Source: Cynocephalus volans (Eukaryota > Chordata > Mammalia > Dermoptera > Cynocephalidae). Taken from it: DNA of 64,000 bases. The DNA is taken from NCBI RefSeq assembly GCF_027409185.1, contig NC_084462.1, forward strand, positions 162,133,490-162,197,489, written 5' to 3'. A program made the translations under genes and the position numbers. How positions within the stretch are numbered: the first letter of the stretch is position 1; the number at the start of each line of letters is the position of its first letter. A model generated the notes under the pieces. It ran no database searches. It had not been told where the DNA came from and was given only the letters and a program-made list of their open reading frames with translations. Shown here piece after piece: positions 58,430 to 64,000 of the stretch.

Positions 58430-58570
58430 TCCAACCCCGGGCCTGTCTCCATCTCGACCTGGAGGCGAGTGCGGGACGCAGCTGACACCCGCTAACCAGC
58501 TTTCCTCTCGCCACCCCAGCTCAGGAGCCCAGTGGCAGCGGCGACCATACCAAGAAGCCCACAGGCAAGC
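58430..58570. other. CpG-bearing orphan segment
   Basis: A ~140-bp GC-rich block with several CpGs stands in AT-rich surroundings. It includes a pyrimidine tract and AG (CTCTCGCCACCCCAG), then CTCAGGAGCCCAGTGGCAGC. It could be an exon remnant, a processed fragment or repeat-derived. I could not identify it. Confidence 0.3.
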
Positions 58571-58819
58571 TCAGTTCTGTTCTACTTTGGGAGAGAGAGA
58601 AAGTCAAATGCCCCTTTTTAACTCCTTTGGAGCTCATCTCCTGGGTGACTGGTTCATCTATGTCATAGCATGTATCAGAACATCATTCCGAGACTGGCGT
58701 GGACTCCAATGAGAGGCTGAAAAAAACCTACATGTCACAGATGCCCTTGCAGCTCTGGTTCTAGATGCAGAATTGGTTCTACCATTTAGAAATGCTCATG
58801 AGAGATTTGAAAAGTGAAA

Positions 58820-58925
58820 GTAAGCATTACTCTCCCTTCTTCCACCATCTTGCTATAGGAGACCCCTGGGTCACTGTCACCACCAGCAGATGGACTTTGG
58901 AATTCTCAGCCTCAGAAACTCAGCC
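58820..58925 (+). mobile_element. MaLR LTR fragment
   Basis: CTTCCACCATCTTGCTATAG, GAGACCCCTGGGTCACTGTC and CAGATGGACTTTGGAATTCT match the 34,170-34,255 part of the MaLR LTR at 33,910. It is cut off where the L1 5' region begins. Confidence 0.65.
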
Positions 58926-59010
58926 AACAGAGTAGCCAGCAGAGCAGACACAACGATGAGATGATTCGGGCAGGTTCCTGAGTCCTCGCGCCAGGGAGGA
59001 AGTGGCACCC

Positions 59011-59231
59011 TCGACAGCAGCAGCAGCGGCGGAAGCGGCGCCAGCAGTAGCGGTGCCAGTGGCAGCAGCAGAGGAGCCGGTGGCAGCAGCAGAGGAGCCG
59101 GTGGCAGTGGCAGTGGCAGCGGCGGCAGCGGCAGCAGTGGTGGGAGCGGGGGAAGTGGTGGCAGCGGTGCCGGTGGCAGCGGTGTGAGCGGTGGCAGCAC
59201 AGCAGTGGGGGAAGCGGCAGCGGCAAGAGCG
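59011..59231 (+). repeat. GGC/AGC-rich triplet-like minisatellite in the L1 5' UTR
   Basis: About 220 bp of GGC, AGC, GGT, AGT and GCC triplets. The 21-bp unit containing GGCAGCAGCAGAGGAGCCGG occurs twice back to back (about 59,062-59,103). In one plus frame it reads as Ser/Gly-rich (SSGGSGASSSGASGS) without a start codon. The 3' boundary is where homology to the other L1 starts (ACACCCTGCGGTA). Confidence 0.75.
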
Positions 59232-59452
59232 ACACCCTGCGGTAATGCCCCTTCACCCAGCAGCCCGGCAGAGTCCAAGTTGACGAGAGAGGTGGCTCCC
59301 CGGAGAGGCCCAAGACCCAAGGCAACCACACACGCAAGGCACTAGTGGCCAAATGAGTAGTTACTGAGGTAGCCATACCAAATTGGCAACCACAGCAACA
59401 TCTTAGTTAGTCAATAGTGTCAAACTTGTGGACTGTGAAACCCCCTGCCACA

Positions 59453-59847
59453 ATGAATAAACATCAAAGAAAAGATACCAGACATACGAAAAATCAAGAA
59501 AGTACACCACCTAAAGATAATAAATCTCAAGCTCTAGATCCTATAGAACAAGAAGCCCTTGAAATGACTGACAAGGAATTTTGAGTGATAATTCTAAGGA
59601 AACTGAATGAGATACAAGAAAACTCAGCTAGATATCGTGATGAAACAAGGAAAAGTATACAGGACCCGAAAGAGGAAATGTACAAGGAAATCAATGCCCT
59701 GAAAAAAAACATAGCAGAACTTGCCAAACTAAAGAAGTTATTCAGCAAAATAAAAAACACAACGGAGAGTTTAACCAGCAGGCTTGTGGAAGTTGAAGAG
59801 AGAACCTCTGAACTTGAAGATGGGCTGTTTGAAATAACACAAGAAGA

Positions 59848-59886
<39 letters not shown>

Positions 59887-60473
59887 AAAAGAAAAAAGAA
59901 AAAAGAATCAAAGGCATTGAAGAAAACCTGAGAGAGATATCAGACAACATTAAGCGCTCAAATATCTGAGTCATGGGTATTCCAGAAGGGGAGGAAAAAG
60001 GAGATTGCATTGAAAACATATTCAACAAAATAGTGGCAGAAAACTTCCCAGGTATAGGAAAAATCACAGATCTTCAGATCCAGGAAGCTCAATGATCTCC
60101 AAACATATTCAACCCAAAAAGGTCTTCTACAAGACATGTTATAGTCAAATTGGCAAAACTCAAAGACAAAGAGAGAATCTTACAAGCGGCAAGAGAGAAG
60201 CGTCAAATCATCTATAAGGGAGCTCCAATCAGGCTAACATCAGACTTTTCATCACAAACCCTAAAAGCCAGAAAGGAATGGGATGATATATTCAAAATAC
60301 TAAAAGACAGAGACTGCCAGCCAAGAATACTCTACCCTGCAAGGCTATCCTTCCGAAATGAAGGGCAAATAGTATATTTCTCAGACAAACATAAACTGCA
60401 GGAGTTCACCACCACATGACCACCCTTACAAGAAATTCTCAAGGGAGTACTGGGTTTGGTTCCTGAAAAATAA
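59453..60473 (+). pseudogene. L1 ORF1, broken
   Basis: The start CACAATGAATAAACATC matches the intact copy. Disabling changes: TGA at 59,582-59,584 (KEF*), TGA at about 59,967 (SNI*VMG), further TGA at about 60,096 and 60,418 where the intact copy has Arg codons, and an A36 tract at 59,849-59,884 that replaces a short AAAAAGAAAG stretch. The arginine-to-TGA pattern is typical CpG decay. Residual coiled-coil, RRM (VMGIPEGEE) and C-terminal coding remain readable. Confidence 0.9.
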
Positions 60474-60663
60474 CTACCACTGCCATAAAAACCCATGAAA
60501 AATCTAAACCCACTACTATAATAAAAATGGCATTCATGAAGAGAAAACAAAAAAACAAAAAGGCTATCTACAACCTAAGGAACCAACAAACACAGAAAAC
60601 AAAAGTGAATCAGAAAGGAAGGAACAAAAGATACCTAAGACAACCAAAAAAAAAATCAATAAA

Positions 60664-63600
60664 ATGCTAGGAATAAATCAACACTTTTCAATAATAACTC
60701 TTAATGCAAAAGGCGTAAATTCCCCAATCAAAAGACACAGACTAGCTGACTGGATTAAAAAGGAGGACCCAACTATATGCTGCCTTCAAGAGACCCACCG
60801 CACCCATAAAGACTCACATAGACTAAGATTGAAAGGATGGAAAAAGATTTACCATGCAAACAGAAAAGAAAAACGAGCTGGAGTAGCTATTCTTATATAT
60901 GACAAAGTAGACTTTAAACTAAAAACCATAAAAAGAGACAATGAGGGACACTACTTAATGATAAAAGGACTGATCCATCAAGAAGACATAACAATCATAA
61001 ATATGTACGCACCCAATGTTGGAGCAGCCAGATTTATAAAACAAACTCTATTAGACCTAAAGAAGGAAATAGACACTAATACCATAATAGCAGGGGACCT
61101 GAACACCCCAATGTCAATATTGGACAGATTATCTAGGCAAAGAATCAGCAGAGAAACACAAGATCTAAGCAATACTCTAGACCAATTGGACATGGCAGAT
61201 ATCTACAGAACATTCCATCCAACAACCTCAGAATATTCATTCTTCTCATCAGCACATGGATCATTCTCCAGGATAGATCACATATTAGGTCACAAATCAA
61301 GTATCAATAAATTCAAAAAAATTGGAATTATCCCATGTATTTTTCAGGCCATAATGGATTAAAACTAGAAATAAATAACAAACGAAATTCTGGAAACGAT
61401 ACAAACACATGGAAATTAAACAGCATTCTACTTAATGACATAGGGGTCCAAGAAGAAATCAAGCAGGAATTCAAAAAATTTATTGAAACTAATGAAAATA
61501 AGGATACATCATACCAAAACCTGTGGGATACTGCAGAAGCAGTATTAAGGGGGAAATTTATTGCATTAAATGCTCAACTCAGAAGAATGGAAGAATGGCA
61601 AGTGAACAACTTAACACTTCACCTTAAAGATCTAGAAAAACAAGAACAATCCAAACCTAAAGTTAGCAGACGGAAAGAAATCATTAAGATCAGAGCAGAA
61701 CTTAATGAAATTAAAACTCAAAAAACAATACAAAGATCAATGAATCAAAAAGTTCGTTTTTTGAAAAGATAAATAAAATTGACAAACCATTAGCATGGTT
61801 AACAAAAAAAAAAAAAAAAAAGAAGAGAGAAGATTCAAATAACAAAAATTAGAAATGAGAAAAGTGATATTACAACTGATTCATCTGAAATACAAGGAAT
61901 CATTTGAAATGACTATAAGCAACTATACACCAACAAGTTTGAAAATCTGGAGGAAATGGATAAATATCTGGACACACACAAGCTCCCAAAACTGAGCCAT
62001 GAAGATGTAGAAAATCTGAACAGACCAATAACAATAAAGGAGTTTGAAGCTGTTATCAGAAAGCTCCCAACAAAGAAAAGCCCAGGACCAGATGGATTCA
62101 CAGCAGAATTTTACCAAACATTCAAAGAGGAATTGACACCGATTCTTTACAAACTATTCCAAAAGATTGAAACAGACACAAATCTCCCAAACTCCTTCTA
62201 GGAAACAAACAAAACCAGGTAAAGATATAACCAAAAAAGAAAACACTAGGCCGATATCCTTCATGAATATAGATGCAAAAATCCTCAATACAATACTAGC
62301 AAACAGAATACAGAAACACATACGTAAAATTATTCACCACGATCAAGTGGGATTCCTCCCAGGGATGCAAGGTTGGTTCAACATACGCAAATCAATAAAT
62401 GTGATACACCATATTAATAAACTCAAACACAAGGACCATATGATCCTTTCTATAGATGCTGAAAAAGCATTTGATAAAGTTCAGCACTCATTCATGACAA
62501 AGACCCTCTATAAGTTAGGTATAGAGGGAAAGTATCTCAACATAATTAAAGCCATATATGCCAAACCCACTGCCAATAACATCCTGAATGGGCAAAAGCT
62601 GAAAGCTTTTCCTTTAAGAACAGGAACTAGACAAGGATGCCCACTCTCACCACTCCTATTCAACATAGTGTTGGAAGTACTAGCCATAGCAATCAGAGAA
62701 GAGAAGGAAATAAAGGGCATCCAGATTGGAAAAGATGAAGTCAAACTGTCCCTGTTTGCAGATGACATGATCCTATATATCGAACAGCCTAAAACCTCTA
62801 CAAAAAAACTGCTGAAATTGATAAATGATTTCAGCACAGTAGCAGGATACAAAATCAACACACAAAAATCAGTAGCATTTCTTTTCTCCAATAGTGAACA
62901 TGCAGAAGGAGAAATCAAGAAAGCCTGCCCATTTACAATAGCCACCAAAAAAATAAAATACTTAGGAATTGAGTTAACCAAGGAGGTGAAAAATCTCTAT
63001 AATGAGAACTACAAACCACTGCTGAGAGAAATTAGAGAGGATACAAGAAGATGGAAAGATATCCCATGCTCTTGGATTGGAAGAATCAACATAGTGAAAA
63101 TGTCCATACTACCCAAAGTGATATACAAATTCAATGCAATCCCCATCAAAATTCCAAAGACATTTTTCTCAGAAATGGAAAAAACTATCCAGACATTTAT
63201 ATGGAACAATAAAAGACCACGCATAGCCAAAGCAATGCTGAGCAAAAAAAAAATAAAGCTGGAGGCATAACACTACCTGACTTTAAGCTATACTACAAAG
63301 CTATAATAACCAAAACAGTATGGTACTGTCATAAAAACAGACACACTGACCAATGGAATAGAATAGAGAATCCAGAAATCAACCCACACACTTACTTCCA
63401 TCTGATCTTTGACAAAGGCACCAGCCTATTCAGTGGGGAAGGGACTGCCTCTTCAGCAAATGGTGCTGGGAAAACTGGATATCCATATGCAGGAGAATGA
63501 AACTAGATCCATACCTCTCACCGTATACTAAAATCAACTCAAAATGGATTAAGGATTTAAATATACACCCTGAGACAATAAAACTTCTTAAAGAAAACAT

Positions 63601-64000
63601 AGGAGAAACACTTCAGGAAATAGGACTGGACACAGACTTCATGAATATGAACCCAAAGCACGGGCAACCAAAGGAAAAATAAACAAATGGGATTATATCA
63701 AACTAAAAAGCTTCTGCACAGCAAAAGAAACAATTAACAGAGTTAAAAGACAACCAACAGAGTGGGAGAAAATATTTGCAAAATATACATCTGAGAAAGG
63801 ATTAATATCCAGAATATATAAGGAACTCAAACAACTTTACAAGAAGAAAACAAGCAACCCAATTAAAAAATGGGCAAAAGAGCTAAGTAGGCATTTCTCT
63901 AAGGAAGATATCCAAATGGCCAACAGACATATGAAAAAATGCTCAACATCACTCAGCATCCGGGAAATGCAAATCAAAACCACATTGAGATACCATCTAA
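60664..64000 (+). pseudogene. L1 ORF2, broken, truncated by window end
   Basis: Starts MLGINQHFSIITLNAKGVNS. The endonuclease region is open for 232 codons with QETHRTHKD, GDLNTP and SRIDHILGHK. Lesions relative to the other copy: 1-bp loss at about 61,345, 1-bp loss at about 61,735, A18 tract at 61,804-61,821, TGA at 61,915-61,917, a 14-bp deletion at about 62,206, and an A insertion at about 63,246. A 367-codon frame (62,167-63,270) keeps [17 protein letters not shown] and the catalytic FADD ([11 protein letters not shown]). Coding continues to the window edge. Confidence 0.9.

Larger units (their letters stand above)
58926..64000 (+). mobile_element. Young L1, plus strand, runs off the window
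   Basis: Same family as the minus-strand L1 at 15-22 kb. It has a short, different 5' UTR (to 59,452), broken ORF1 (59,453-60,473), a 190-bp spacer, and broken ORF2 from 60,664 to the window end. The 3' end and TSD are outside the window. It is more damaged than the minus-strand copy. Confidence 0.9.

Noticed and set aside
58877..59376. 150- and 154-codon Pro/Leu- and Cys/His/Arg-rich minus-strand ORFs
   Set aside because: They are antisense readings of the GGC/AGC array in the L1 5' UTR. The residue bias follows the triplets.

Overview
The window is mammalian nuclear DNA with no host protein-coding gene I can support. It looks intergenic or intronic and is dominated by transposable elements of very different ages: LINE-1 (L1), MIR, L2, MaLR/ERVL LTRs, hAT-Charlie, Tigger and mariner-like elements. 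The most informative repeats are dimeric tRNA-Ile-like SINEs with almost no tRNA-unrelated body, at 23.8, 47.9 and 55.3 kb. From family knowledge this resembles the CYN SINEs of colugos (Dermoptera). Other placental lineages with tRNA-Ile SINEs, such as horseshoe bats, cannot be excluded without a search.

Layout. 0-1 kb: solo gammaretrovirus-like LTR on the minus strand with four 24-bp repeats. 1.8-3.4 kb: hAT-Charlie element split by a ~1.4 kb composite retroposon with a ~103-bp tandem repeat. 3.4-14 kb: old DNA with MIR, L2, MER5 and MLT1 remnants. 14.2-14.6 kb: Tigger MITE. 14.85-22.5 kb: near-complete young L1 on the minus strand, flanked by a 17-bp duplication that also encloses ~0.87 kb of non-L1 DNA, which I read as a 3' transduction. 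22.7-26.7 kb: ERVL/MaLR LTRs and a SINE. 27.2-32 kb: ancient HAL1/L1M-like element interrupted by a mariner MITE, an RPS2 processed pseudogene and a young L1 3' end. 33.9-36.7 kb: MaLR LTR, and a mariner-like MITE split by an L1. 39.8-40.9 kb: L1 3' fragment. 45.6-53.9 kb: old near-full-length L1 on the minus strand carrying four later insertions. 55.3 kb: SINE. 58.9-64 kb: second young L1 on the plus strand, cut off by the window end, with broken ORFs and a different 5' UTR that contains a GGC/AGC-rich repeat.

Functional outlook. The only long open frames are L1 ORF1 (19,996-20,976, intact) and the RT/C-terminal part of ORF2 (15,981-18,674) of the minus-strand young L1. Its ORF2 as a whole is broken by two stops and one frameshift. 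The other long frames are shadows of L1 or chance frames. I found no CRISPR array, operon, bacterial-type system or clearly new protein system. The most unusual items are the transducing L1, the composite VNTR retroposon, the LTR enhancer array, and the two young L1s with unrelated 5' UTRs.
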